A DNA stretch of 49,953 bases from Clostridia bacterium (GCA_017436525.1 JAFSCX010000026.1:1-49953), one strand, 5' to 3'; shown: positions 17,463-26,469, counted from the first letter of the stretch. Numbers and translations are program-made. The notes: generated from the sequence alone by a model not told the origin.

Positions 17463-18427
17463 TGGCAACTTCTTCTGCAAAACAAAGAGAACTTGATTTA
17501 TTAAAGAAAAAGAAGCTGACTTTTTCTGAAAAAATGCAGATGACCTGGCAGCAGGTCAGAGAAAACAAGATTAACTATTTTATGATGTTGCCTTTCCTTG
17601 TTTTCTTCACTCTGTTTACTTTGATTCCCATCGGCGCTTCCGTTGTACTTTCTTTTACTCGGTACGACATTTTGAATTCGCCGGAGTTTGTAGGTTGGGA
17701 TAACTATCTGAGAATGTTTATGGAAGATAGTGTATTTTTGCTTGCTTTGAAGAATACTCTTCAATTCGCAGTCATTACCGGCCCTGTGGGTTATCTTCTT
17801 TGCTTCGTATTCGCGTGGTTTATCAATGATCTTCCGCCCCTTGCGAGAGCATTCTTTACTGTTGTATTCTATGCACCCACCCTTGCAAACATCTACTTCA
17901 TTTTCCAATACATTTTCAGTAGTGATATGTATGGTCTTTTGAACTCTGTGCTGATGAATATCGGTATTTTGGATGAGCCGAATGCTTGGCTTACCGATCC
18001 GGAGTATATGCTCAATATCGTAATTATCGTTCAGCTTTGGTGTTCTCTGGGTACCGGCTTCCTTTCCTTTGTTGCCGGTCTTCAGAATCTGGATCCCTCT
18101 CTTGCTGAAGCCGGTGCGATCGATGGTGTTCGCAATCGTTTCCAAGAGTTGTTCTACATTATTTTGCCCCAGATGGGCGGTATGCTGATGTTCGGTGCGG
18201 TTATGCAGATTGCCTCTGCCTTTGCAGTAGGTGGCATCTCAGCTGCGTTGCTGGGTTCGCCGTCCGTTGATTATGCAGGCCATACCTTGGTATTGCATAT
18301 TTCCGACTTTGGTCATACCCGTTTTGAGTTGGGCTATGCATCGGCTATTGCCGTTGTGCTCTTTGCGCTGATGATTGTAACCAAAGCGGTTATTAATAAG
18401 CTGCTTGCTCGGTTCTCACATGATTAA
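17462..18427 (+). CDS. Sugar ABC transporter permease, MalF/UgpA type (pair 1)
   Basis: 321 residues with six membrane helices. The EAA loop EAGAIDGVRNRFQELFYIIL near 217-236 contacts the ATPase. The cytosolic N-terminus of about 40 residues is basic. The ATG shares a base with the upstream TAA (TAATG) and is preceded by GGAGGAGG, so translation is coupled to the binding protein. It should form a heterodimeric channel with the next gene. The overall similarity is to LplB-type permeases used for complex polysaccharide fragments; substrate not determined. Confidence 0.92.
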   Translation: MATSSAKQRELDLLKKKKLTFSEKMQMTWQQVRENKINYFMMLPFLVFFTLFTLIPIGASVVLSFTRYDILNSPEFVGWDNYLRMFMEDSVFLLALKNTLQFAVITGPVGYLLCFVFAWFINDLPPLARAFFTVVFYAPTLANIYFIFQYIFSSDMYGLLNSVLMNIGILDEPNAWLTDPEYMLNIVIIVQLWCSLGTGFLSFVAGLQNLDPSLAEAGAIDGVRNRFQELFYIILPQMGGMLMFGAVMQIASAFAVGGISAALLGSPSVDYAGHTLVLHISDFGHTRFELGYASAIAVVLFALMIVTKAVINKLLARFSHD

Positions 18428-18447
18428 GGAAAGGAGAGTGATTATCA

Positions 18448-19305
18448 ATGTCAACTAAATTAAGAAGAACAAAGATTTCTGTTGCAGGCGACATTACAAC
18501 CTATCTGTTACTCGCTCTCTATGCCGGTATTATGGCGCTTCCTTTGTTCTATGCAATTATCCAGTCTTTGAAGCCTTATAATGAGCTGTTCTTGTTCCCT
18601 CCGCGCTTCTTTACTAAGAACCCTACATTGATGAACTTCAGAAAGCTCTTTGATCTTACCTCTACCTCTTGGGTACCTTTCTCAAGATATGTATTCAACA
18701 CCATTGCCAATACCTTGATCGGTACAGTCATTCATATTATTTCTGCTGCAATGTGTGCTTATCCTTTGGCAAAGAATAAGTTCCCCGGAAAATCTTTGAT
18801 TTTTAATCTGGTTGTTTGGTCGCTGCTGTTTACCGGTGGTGTTACCGAGATTCCGGTATATTTGGTAATGTCTCATCTGGGCATTGTTGATACTTATTTC
18901 GCTTATTGGCTCCCCGAAATTGCTGCTACCATGGGTATCTTCCTCTTGAAGCAAAGTATGGCTGAGGTGCCTGATGCAATGGTCGAGGCTGCCAGAATCG
19001 ATGGTGCAGGGGAGTGGAAGATCCTTTGGACGATTGTAATGCCTTCTGTTAAACCTGCTTGGCTGACCCTTGCAATTTTCTCCTTCCAAAGAAACTGGAA
19101 CGCCACAGCTGCTTCCTATATTTATACAGAGACATTAAAGACTTTGCCAACCGCTTTGAGCCAGATCACCGCAGCAGGAAGCGTTGCCCGTGCCGGTGAG
19201 GCGTATGCCGCATCGGTGCTGATGATGATCCCGCCGATTGTGTTCTTTATCTTTGCTCAGAGCAGTACGGTTAAAACCATGGCACATGCCGGTATTAAGG
19301 GTTAA
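18448..19305 (+). CDS. Carbohydrate ABC transporter permease, MalG/UgpE type (pair 1)
   Basis: 285 residues with six membrane helices and the EAA loop EAARIDGAGEWKILWTIVMP near 187-206. Its C-terminus QSSTVKTMAHAGIKG matches the usual end of LplC-type permeases. The start follows AAGGAAAGGAG. It partners the preceding permease. No ATPase gene follows; the closest match is the stand-alone MsmX-type ATPase at 35150. Confidence 0.92.
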   Translation: MSTKLRRTKISVAGDITTYLLLALYAGIMALPLFYAIIQSLKPYNELFLFPPRFFTKNPTLMNFRKLFDLTSTSWVPFSRYVFNTIANTLIGTVIHIISAAMCAYPLAKNKFPGKSLIFNLVVWSLLFTGGVTEIPVYLVMSHLGIVDTYFAYWLPEIAATMGIFLLKQSMAEVPDAMVEAARIDGAGEWKILWTIVMPSVKPAWLTLAIFSFQRNWNATAASYIYTETLKTLPTALSQITAAGSVARAGEAYAASVLMMIPPIVFFIFAQSSTVKTMAHAGIKG

Positions 19306-19320
19306 AGGGAGGTGCACGGA

Positions 19321-20883
19321 ATGAAAAATAAATTGATTAAATTCGGTGCAGTTGTGATGGTTATGATGATCATCGCTTCCATGCTTGCCCTTCCTTCATC
19401 TGCTTATATTGCTTATAATACCTACAATTATAATTATTATGGCGAAGCAGTTGAGACCCCTTCCGGTTATACCCCCGAAAAGGTTTACTATGGCTCTGAT
19501 CTGGGAGTTGGGATTCTTAATAATCCTGTAGACCTTTATGTAAGCCCTCAGGACGAAGTTTATATACTGGATTATGTGGGCAACAATAATGACGCAGTTT
19601 TGCATATTTTTGATAAGAACTTAAAGCTTATTAAGTCTTTATCAACCCTTAAGGCAAACGGCCATGATTATACCATGGTGTTGCCTGAAAGCCTTGTAGT
19701 AGATAAATATGGCTATATTTATATCTGTGATACAGGGAACAAGCAAATTTTGAAGCTCGATAAAGATAAGAGCGGCAAGATTGTTCAGACAATCGGAGCG
19801 CCTAATTCCGATCTTTTTGAAGGCGATTTCAAGCCTTCTAAGATTGCGATTGCAAAGAATATGTCTTTGTATGTCATTAGCAGCGGATGCCTGGATGGAA
19901 TTATGGAATTTAATGAATACGGCGTATTTCTGCGGTATTTCGGTGCACCGGATGTTCAGATGACTTTGAACGATCTTGTAAACTTGGCTTGGAGACGTGC
20001 ATATCGTTCTTTGTTTGGTAAGGGTGTAGATGATTCATTCCTTACATATGTACCTACTGAATTTGAAAACATGGTTGTAGATGACTATGGCTTTGTATAT
20101 GCACTGATGGCTACTACCAAGGATCAAAATACCGATCAGTTGTTTAAGATGAACTTCCTCGGTAGTAATATTTTGGATCCTCAGGCGAAGAGCACCAAGA
20201 AGGTAAATTCCACTCTTTCGGCAACCTACGGTGATTTGGTTCGTCGTGCCACTTCCGGTCAGGGCAATATCTTTGTCGATGTTGCAACTGATAGTGATGG
20301 TTTTATCACTATGCTCGATGGAAACTTGAAGAAGATTTTTGAGTATGATGCAGAGGGCAACCTGACTTTTGTCTATGGTGGTGATGGCCAGCAGCAAGGT
20401 TTCTTTAGTAAGCCTGTTGCAGTTGCAAAGCTTGGAAAGAAAACTTTGGTAATCGATCGCTATTTTGGCACTCTTACAGTATTTGATCATACTCATTACG
20501 GCGAAAAGCTTCATAATGCAATTGTTCTTTATGACGAGGGCCTTTATGATGAGGCTGAAGAGTATTGGGATGTTGTTTTGAAGTATAATGCCAACTGTGA
20601 GCTTGCTCACATCGGTCTTGGTAAAGTTTATTATCAATATGGTAAGTATGAAGAAGCAATTAATCACTTTATGCTTGCTAATGACCGTAAGAACTATCAG
20701 GATGCTTATGCCCTTTATAGAGAGGCTTTGCTTTCCGATCATTTCGGATTGATTATGACCTCCCTTTTGGTACTGATCATCCTCTGGATTGTATGGCGGA
20801 TTTTTGGAAAATCCATTATTTCCGCAATTAAAGAACGTAAGCAAGGAGGTGGAGATGATGACGATTCAGAAATTATGGAGTGA
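19321..20883 (+). CDS. Membrane-anchored NHL-type beta-propeller/TPR protein
   Basis: 520 residues. A signal peptide (about 1-28, ending SSA) precedes an extracellular domain. Residues 60-390 contain six or so NHL-like blades (NPVDLYVSPQDEVYILD, PESLVVDKYGYIYICDTGN, VDVATDSDGFITMLD, KPVAVAKLG..TLVIDR). Residues 393-470 hold two to three TPR-like helices (AIVLYDEGLYDEAEEYW, LGKVYYQYGKYEEAINHF). A single membrane helix at about 474-495 leaves a short basic-then-acidic cytosolic tail. ATG at 19321 sits 8 bases after AAGGGAGG; the GTG at 19312 overlaps that site. It is likely an extracytoplasmic scaffold or sensor for the transport system. No enzyme motif is seen. Confidence 0.82.
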   Translation: MKNKLIKFGAVVMVMMIIASMLALPSSAYIAYNTYNYNYYGEAVETPSGYTPEKVYYGSDLGVGILNNPVDLYVSPQDEVYILDYVGNNNDAVLHIFDKNLKLIKSLSTLKANGHDYTMVLPESLVVDKYGYIYICDTGNKQILKLDKDKSGKIVQTIGAPNSDLFEGDFKPSKIAIAKNMSLYVISSGCLDGIMEFNEYGVFLRYFGAPDVQMTLNDLVNLAWRRAYRSLFGKGVDDSFLTYVPTEFENMVVDDYGFVYALMATTKDQNTDQLFKMNFLGSNILDPQAKSTKKVNSTLSATYGDLVRRATSGQGNIFVDVATDSDGFITMLDGNLKKIFEYDAEGNLTFVYGGDGQQQGFFSKPVAVAKLGKKTLVIDRYFGTLTVFDHTHYGEKLHNAIVLYDEGLYDEAEEYWDVVLKYNANCELAHIGLGKVYYQYGKYEEAINHFMLANDRKNYQDAYALYREALLSDHFGLIMTSLLVLIILWIVWRIFGKSIISAIKERKQGGGDDDDSEIME

Positions 20884-21541
20884 TTTATTTGTTCTTTTGA
20901 GAAGATTATATGTAAGACTTTTTGAAGGCAAAAAGAATCCGTTTTTGATGCTGACTCACCCTTCGGAAACCTTAGAGGATCTGAAGTATAAAAGAAACGG
21001 CTCTCGTTTTTTTGCTACTTTGCTTCTTCTTTTATTCTCTGTCTCTGCTATCATTAAAGAGGTAGCGACCGGCTTTATCTATACCACCTTGCGAATCAAG
21101 GATTTTAACATTCTGATCGTATTGTGTACGTCCGGTATCCTGGTTTTGCTGTTTGTTGTCGGTAACTGGGCGTTGTGTACCTTGCTCAATGGTGAGGGTA
21201 GGGCAACTGATATTTATATCATGACCTGCTATAACCTGACCCCGTTGATCATCTCCAATTTCTTTACGACCATCATGTCCAGAGTTTTGGTTGAAGATGA
21301 ATTTGTCTTCGTTAATATTATCGCCACATGTCTTTCTATTTGGTTTGTAGTATTAATGTTTTATGGAGCAATGGTAATCCACAACTATACATTCTGGGGT
21401 ACATTCTTTAACCTTATTATGTCGTTGGTTGCTATGGCGGTTATCTTTTTCTTGATATTCTTGTTTGTGGTATTGGTTCAGCAGATTTATGTGTTCTTGA
21501 TTACCATTTATACTGAATGTCGAATGCGAATATTGGGCTAA
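20855..21541 (+). CDS. YIP1-family multi-pass membrane protein
   Basis: 228 residues with five hydrophobic helices after a 60-residue cytosolic N-terminus. The segment NPFLMLTHPSETLEDLKYK near 29-47 is the usual Yip1-domain lead-in. The start lies inside the 3' end of the NHL/TPR gene (29-base overlap); AAGGAGG at 20843-20849 serves either of two adjacent ATGs at 20855 and 20858. The family has no defined biochemical role in bacteria, but such genes recur next to DUF5696 and LplBC-type permeases, so an assembly or accessory role is inferred. Confidence 0.8.
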   Translation: MMTIQKLWSDLFVLLRRLYVRLFEGKKNPFLMLTHPSETLEDLKYKRNGSRFFATLLLLLFSVSAIIKEVATGFIYTTLRIKDFNILIVLCTSGILVLLFVVGNWALCTLLNGEGRATDIYIMTCYNLTPLIISNFFTTIMSRVLVEDEFVFVNIIATCLSIWFVVLMFYGAMVIHNYTFWGTFFNLIMSLVAMAVIFFLIFLFVVLVQQIYVFLITIYTECRMRILG

Positions 21542-21555
21542 GAAAGGAGCAAAAT

Positions 21556-23784
21556 ATGAAGAAAATTATTTCAATATTTTTAACATTTGTCTTGCTCCTG
21601 TCTTGCTTCTCTACTGTTGCTTTTGCTACAGAGGAAGCTCCCGCTGATACTTCGGCAGTCGCAAGCAATTTCAGCTTGGTGAATTCCAATAAGAATCTTG
21701 CATTGTATGTAGATTCCAATGATGGCTCTTTTGCGGTATTAAATAAAAAGTCCGGCAAAGTTTGGTATTCCAATCCCTTGGATTGGGAAAGCGATACCCA
21801 AGCCACCGGTGAAACCAGAGATGAGCTTACTACTAAAATGACTGTTCAATATCTGAATAGTTCTTATAGTACCATTACCGTTACCTCTGCAATTGCTTCT
21901 GTTATTGCAGAGCGGCAGGGGCAGGATTATATCCTTACTTATTATTTCAAGAGCAGTGATACCAACTTTGCAATTCCCGTACGTCTTTCCCTGAAGGAAG
22001 ATTATCTCCATCTTGAGTTGATGATTGATAAGATCAAGGAATTGGGTGATAGCCGTATCATATTTGTGAAGCTTTATCAATTCTTTGGTGCTGCAAATAA
22101 GAAGGATTCCGGCTATGTAATGATCCCTGATGGCACCGGCTCTTTGATGAAATTCAATTCCAACATTCAAAACTCTTATGAGTTTGGTGCAAGTGGTGAA
22201 GGCGTATTTTATGCGCCTAACCCCACTGAGGTGGCAGAACAGGCGTATTTTATTAACTGGAACGAAGCCTTGCGCTTACCTATTTACGGTGTTGTAAAAA
22301 ATGGTGATGCATATTTGAATATCATTGAGAGCGGTGCGGCAATCAGTGAGTTCAGAGGCTATATTTCCGGCTTCAAGAATAATTACAATACGGCATATGT
22401 TCAAGTCAATATTCGCGATACCCAAAGCCGCAGAACGGCTACCGGTGCCGGCGGAAGCGGTTTGTATTATACAGACGAAATGCCTGAAAATTATATCGCA
22501 AGATATTATTTCATGACCGGCGACGAGGCTGATTATTTTGGCATGGCCGATATCTATCGCGATTATTTGATTGAGGAAGAAGGGCTTACCCCTGTTGATG
22601 AGTCGATCTCTAATGCACTTTGCATTTCTCTTTATGGTGCTGTAAAGAAACCGAAGCATTTCCTCGGTATTCCTTATACCGGCCAAGATGCTTTGACCAC
22701 CTATAATGAAGCTGGTGAATTGATTGATCGCCTTGCTGAAGATAAGGTCGGCAAGACTTATATCAATTATCTTGGCTGGGGTGCCGGCGGTTTGGAGACT
22801 ACTATGTCCACCGAATTTAGTGCCAACTCCAAATTGGGCGGAAAGAAAGAATTGAGCAAATTACTGAAGAAGGCAGAAGATAATGGCGTAATGCTTTCCT
22901 TTGATGTGGATCTTCAGGCGTTCTATAGTAATAATTCAAGACTTAAGAAATTCAGACATACTGCCTATAGCTTGGATTCTTCTCCTGTAACCATTTATAA
23001 GAGCAGAATCTCTGCGGCAGGTTCTCTGACCAAGCAGGAAATTCTGCATCAATTGATCCATCCTTTGTATGCTGAGCAATTTGCAATTGAGTTTATCAAG
23101 GATGCATCCAAAGCAGGTGTTACCAATTTCTCCTTTAATACCATCGGCGACTCTCTCTATTGCGCATATAACCTTCGCAACGAGTGTACCCGCGATAAAT
23201 CTGCACAAGCCATGATGGATGTTTATACTTCTGCAGATGAGCTGATCGGGGATAAGGGGATTGTAAGTACCTCCGGCGGTAATGGATATGCAATGTCTAA
23301 GGTCGATAATGTTGTAGATGCACCTGTTTATGGTAGCCACAATAATATTTCCTTAGAGCAGATCCCGTTCTATCAAATTGTTTTCCGCGGATATGTTAAT
23401 CTTGCCAGCAACGAGGTAAACCTTGATTCTGAGCAGGATGATCTGATTCTGAAACTTGCTGAGACCGGTATGAGTATGTATTACTTACTGATGGATGCTG
23501 AATCCACCTCATTCCACGATACCAAGTTTACCGCATCTTATGCGTGCGAATTAGATGATCACTATGATGATATGCTTGCAAATTATAAGCGTCTTGCCCC
23601 TGTATATAAGGCAGTTGGCAGCAGCATGATTTCCGATTATAAGCGCGTATCTCAAAACCTGAAGGTTACAACCTTCAGCAATGGTGCCAAGGTATATGTG
23701 AACTACGGCGATGCAGAGGCAACCGTCGATGGTGTTAAGATTGGCGCCAGAAACTTTACTGTGGTAGGAGGTGCAGAAGCATGA
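21556..23784 (+). CDS. Secreted DUF5696-type protein, possible glycan-active TIM-barrel
   Basis: 742 residues. The signal peptide is MKKIISIFLTFVLLLSCF..AFA with cleavage likely before TEE; the Cys at 16 makes a poor lipobox. The rest resembles DUF5696 proteins of sugar-transport loci: VWYSNPLD near 70, YVMIPDGTGSLMKFN near 190, YINYLGWGAGG, LSFDVDLQAFYSNN, FSFNTIGDSLY and STSGGNGYAM. Alternating strands with conserved Asp/Glu/Asn suggest a barrel-type glycoside-active enzyme, but I cannot name a catalytic pair. AAAGGAG precedes the ATG at 21556; the longer frame starts within the YIP1 gene. Its stop overlaps the next start (ATGA). Confidence 0.78.
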   Translation: MKKIISIFLTFVLLLSCFSTVAFATEEAPADTSAVASNFSLVNSNKNLALYVDSNDGSFAVLNKKSGKVWYSNPLDWESDTQATGETRDELTTKMTVQYLNSSYSTITVTSAIASVIAERQGQDYILTYYFKSSDTNFAIPVRLSLKEDYLHLELMIDKIKELGDSRIIFVKLYQFFGAANKKDSGYVMIPDGTGSLMKFNSNIQNSYEFGASGEGVFYAPNPTEVAEQAYFINWNEALRLPIYGVVKNGDAYLNIIESGAAISEFRGYISGFKNNYNTAYVQVNIRDTQSRRTATGAGGSGLYYTDEMPENYIARYYFMTGDEADYFGMADIYRDYLIEEEGLTPVDESISNALCISLYGAVKKPKHFLGIPYTGQDALTTYNEAGELIDRLAEDKVGKTYINYLGWGAGGLETTMSTEFSANSKLGGKKELSKLLKKAEDNGVMLSFDVDLQAFYSNNSRLKKFRHTAYSLDSSPVTIYKSRISAAGSLTKQEILHQLIHPLYAEQFAIEFIKDASKAGVTNFSFNTIGDSLYCAYNLRNECTRDKSAQAMMDVYTSADELIGDKGIVSTSGGNGYAMSKVDNVVDAPVYGSHNNISLEQIPFYQIVFRGYVNLASNEVNLDSEQDDLILKLAETGMSMYYLLMDAESTSFHDTKFTASYACELDDHYDDMLANYKRLAPVYKAVGSSMISDYKRVSQNLKVTTFSNGAKVYVNYGDAEATVDGVKIGARNFTVVGGAEA

Positions 23785-25160
23785 GCAAGCAAGTAGAACA
23801 GATGAATAATGAAAATCTGGAAGCTCAGGTTGAAGTTACCGAAATCGCAGAAGAAGTTGTAGAGCGTGATCCCGATTATAATAAGAAGATCGCTGCTACA
23901 TTGAGCCGGCAGAATCCCAAGCGTGCAAGAGAGATCGCTAAAGAGCGGCTTGCTCAGATGTCTCCCGAGCAGATTGCTGCACTTCGTGCCGCGAAGATCG
24001 CAAAGCTTGAAGCAATTAAGGCAGCCGCATTGGCTGCTGAAGCGGAAGCGGAGCGGTTGCGCATGGAGGCGATTTCTAAGAAGCAATTGAGTGATGAACA
24101 AAAAGCGCAACTTGTTGAGCAGCTTTCCCAACTTTCTCCGGAGCAGCTTGATGCTGTGCGCGAGAATCGTGCCGCAAAAGCGGAACGTGATGCGCGACTT
24201 GCAGAACTTACGGAAGTTAAAAATGAGAAGAAGGCACCGGCAAAGGCTAAAAAGAAAGCCTCTAACAAGAAGAAACATTCAATTTCTTATGAATCCAAAC
24301 AGTCTTTTGTAGGCTTTATGTTTGTATTGCCCTGGTTCATCGGATTTTTGCTCTTCTTTGCAGTACCTTGCTTCCAATCCTTGATGTTCTCCTTTTCCAA
24401 CGTATCTGTCTTTGATGGATATGCATGTACTTGGAATAATTTCGACAACTACAAGGAAATTCTTACAGGGGACGCTATCTTCCTGAAGAACCTTACCTCA
24501 ACTCTTACCAATCTTGCAATCAACGTACCGATCATTTTGATCTTCAGCTTGTTTGTAGCAGTGCTTTTGAATCGTAAGTTTAAGGGCCGTGGATTGGTTC
24601 GTGCAATTTTCTTCCTTCCTGTAATTGTTACCACCGGTGTTGTAATGACTACCTTTAATTCTACCGGTGATGCTTCCGCAGTTATGGCAGGTAATGTAGG
24701 TAATGGTGTGTTGTTTGAGGTTGCAAATGCAGCTGAGTTCTTGGGAGAACTTGGATTAAATGAAAAGCTTACCGAGTATATGACAATGGTTGCTGATCGT
24801 ATCTTTGATGTGGTATGGGATTCCGGCATCCAGATTCTGCTGTTCCTCGCTGCATTGCAGGGCATCTCTCCCTCTCTTTATGAGGCAAGCGATGTAGAGG
24901 GTGCGACAGCATGGGAAACCTTCTGGTTAATCACCTTCCCCAATGTAGCACCGATCATTTTGGTCAACATTGTATATACGATCGTTGATACCTTTGGTGA
25001 TACGGATAACGCTGTGTTGAAGCAAATCAACAGCCTTGTAAATGTAACCTTTAACTTTGGTGGAGCGGCAGCCGCTTCCTGGATCTTCTTCCTGACGATC
25101 ATGGCGATCATTGGCGCTGTATTCGGGATCTTTAAGCTGCTCACCTGGAAATCTCAGTAA
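23781..25160 (+). CDS. Sugar ABC transporter permease with long cytosolic N-terminal extension (pair 2)
   Basis: 459 residues, about 160 more than a normal MalF/UgpA-type permease. Residues 1-170 are a charged, Ala/Glu/Lys-rich helical extension with an internal repeat (LAQMSPEQIAALRAAKIAK at 57-75, LSQLSPEQLDAVRENRAAK at 115-133) and a Lys-rich end (149-166). The six-helix permease domain covers 172-455, with EAA loop EASDVEGATAWETFWLITFP at 368-387. An extracytoplasmic insert at about 292-345 replaces the short loop of ordinary permeases. The gene overlaps the upstream stop by 4 bases. It pairs with the next permease. Confidence 0.9.
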   Translation: MSKQVEQMNNENLEAQVEVTEIAEEVVERDPDYNKKIAATLSRQNPKRAREIAKERLAQMSPEQIAALRAAKIAKLEAIKAAALAAEAEAERLRMEAISKKQLSDEQKAQLVEQLSQLSPEQLDAVRENRAAKAERDARLAELTEVKNEKKAPAKAKKKASNKKKHSISYESKQSFVGFMFVLPWFIGFLLFFAVPCFQSLMFSFSNVSVFDGYACTWNNFDNYKEILTGDAIFLKNLTSTLTNLAINVPIILIFSLFVAVLLNRKFKGRGLVRAIFFLPVIVTTGVVMTTFNSTGDASAVMAGNVGNGVLFEVANAAEFLGELGLNEKLTEYMTMVADRIFDVVWDSGIQILLFLAALQGISPSLYEASDVEGATAWETFWLITFPNVAPIILVNIVYTIVDTFGDTDNAVLKQINSLVNVTFNFGGAAAASWIFFLTIMAIIGAVFGIFKLLTWKSQ

Positions 25161-25175
25161 AGGAGGGAATAGAAT

Positions 25176-26180
25176 ATGCAAATTATTAAAGCATTCAAAC
25201 ATCAGTTTGGCGCAAATCGTAAGAAAGCTGATAGCAGAATGTGGGCTTATATGCTTGCAAAGTTTATTGCTAACCTTTCGATTGCTTTGATTCTGATTGG
25301 TCTTTCTTATATTATTCTCTACCCTCTGATCTATAGTATTTCTCAGGCTGTACGTACGCAGTCGGATATGTATGATACTACGATTATCTTTATCCCGAAG
25401 CATTTTACACTTGAGAATTTCAAGACTGCATGGACCGTCTTGGATTTCCCCACAGCATTGAAGAATACATTTAACATTTCTTTCTGGTCCACGATTTTGC
25501 AGGTGTGCTCTTGTGCGCTGGCAGGCTATGGATTTGCGCGGTTTAAGTTCCGCGGAAAGAATTTGCTGTTCTTCTTGGTACTGCTGACCATAATCGTACC
25601 GCCTTCCACTATTATGGCTCCTCTTTATACCAGCTTCCGTCAGTTTGACCCTCTCTATGTGGCTACTGCGATGAATGCATTTGGTTGGATTAGTGAGCCC
25701 TATTTGGAGCTGACGGATTCACTTTGGTCCTTCATTTTGCCGGCATTCTTCGCTTCCGGTTTGAAGAGCGGTTTGTTTGTATTCGTCTATCGTCAGTTCT
25801 TCCAAGGCTTCCCCAAGGAGCTGGAGGAGGCTGCTTATATTGATGGTTGCGGCTCCATGAAAACCTTCTTGCGGATCTTGGTGCCCAATGCTGTACCCGC
25901 CTTCACCACCGTATTCTTGTTCTGCATCGTTTGGTATTGGAATGATTATTATACCGTACCGATGTTTGTGCCGAATATGGACACATTGCCCAGCATGCTT
26001 GGCAATATGCATTCCAACATGACAACTTACGGCGGTGCTTTCCGCGGGATGGATACGATTGCTCTTTATCCCATCCTGCGTGCAGGAATTGTGCTCTATA
26101 TTTCTCCGTTGCTGATTACCTTTATTATCTTGCAACGTAAGTTTACCGAATCGATTGCTCGAAGCGGTATTGTGGGTTAA
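25176..26180 (+). CDS. Carbohydrate ABC transporter permease, MalG type (pair 2)
   Basis: 334 residues with six membrane helices and the EAA loop EAAYIDGCGSMKTFLRILVP near 220-239. A cytosolic N-terminus of about 30 residues precedes the first helix. AAAGGAGGG precedes the ATG. It closes the operon and is followed 30 bases later by a strong terminator. No binding protein is encoded next to this second pair, so it may share the large binding protein of pair 1 or use one encoded elsewhere. Confidence 0.92.
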   Translation: MQIIKAFKHQFGANRKKADSRMWAYMLAKFIANLSIALILIGLSYIILYPLIYSISQAVRTQSDMYDTTIIFIPKHFTLENFKTAWTVLDFPTALKNTFNISFWSTILQVCSCALAGYGFARFKFRGKNLLFFLVLLTIIVPPSTIMAPLYTSFRQFDPLYVATAMNAFGWISEPYLELTDSLWSFILPAFFASGLKSGLFVFVYRQFFQGFPKELEEAAYIDGCGSMKTFLRILVPNAVPAFTTVFLFCIVWYWNDYYTVPMFVPNMDTLPSMLGNMHSNMTTYGGAFRGMDTIALYPILRAGIVLYISPLLITFIILQRKFTESIARSGIVG

Positions 26181-26210
26181 TGAATTGTGAGCCAATAATC
26201 TGAAATAATG

Positions 26211-26250
26211 AAAACGGTTGTAAAACAGAAAGTTTTACAACCGTTTTTTT
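26211..26250. terminator. Terminator of the sugar-transport operon, shared with a convergent small gene
   Basis: Perfect 16-bp arms (AAAACGGTTGTAAAAC at 26211-26226, complement at 26232-26247) with an AGAAA loop and a T-run to 26250. The stop codon of the minus-strand small gene begins in this T-run, so the hairpin can also end that transcript. Confidence 0.93.
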
Positions 26251-26414
26251 CAAAAATTCATGTGTTCTACAAAATTTCCAACTGCTTTTATGGCGTTGCC
26301 TGCAGTTTTGGTCATGGCTTTTTTAGGCTTTGCTTTTTTTACAACCATTCCTGCTGTTGCTCCTAAAGCCGCGCCTGCAATCATTGATAAAATCATTGTT
26401 TTAGTCTGCTTCAT
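26250..26414 (-). CDS. Small YtxH-like membrane protein
   Basis: 54 residues, starting MKQTKTMILSMIAGAALG and ending AVGNFVEHMNF. One glycine/alanine-rich hydrophobic helix (about 7-25, with GAALGATAG) is followed by a basic, amphipathic tail (VVKKAKPKKAMTK), the layout of small YtxH-type proteins. AAAGGA lies 9 bases upstream of the ATG. A candidate promoter is TTGCAA (26481-26486) with TTAATA (26458-26463 on the complement). A longer plus-strand frame covers the same bases but has no ribosome-binding site and reads through the terminator. No function is known; it is divergent from the P-type-ATPase-like gene. Confidence 0.75.
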   Translation of the reverse strand: MKQTKTMILSMIAGAALGATAGMVVKKAKPKKAMTKTAGNAIKAVGNFVEHMNF

Positions 26415-26469
26415 AAGAGTTCATCCTTTCTTTTTATTGTTAATAGTATTTCAAAATTATTAAATATTA

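Noticed and set aside
26260..26463. Plus-strand frame of 67 residues in the gap after the transport operon
   Set aside because: It has no ribosome-binding site and starts just after the operon terminator; the minus-strand 54-codon gene in the same bases has a proper site and a more protein-like sequence.
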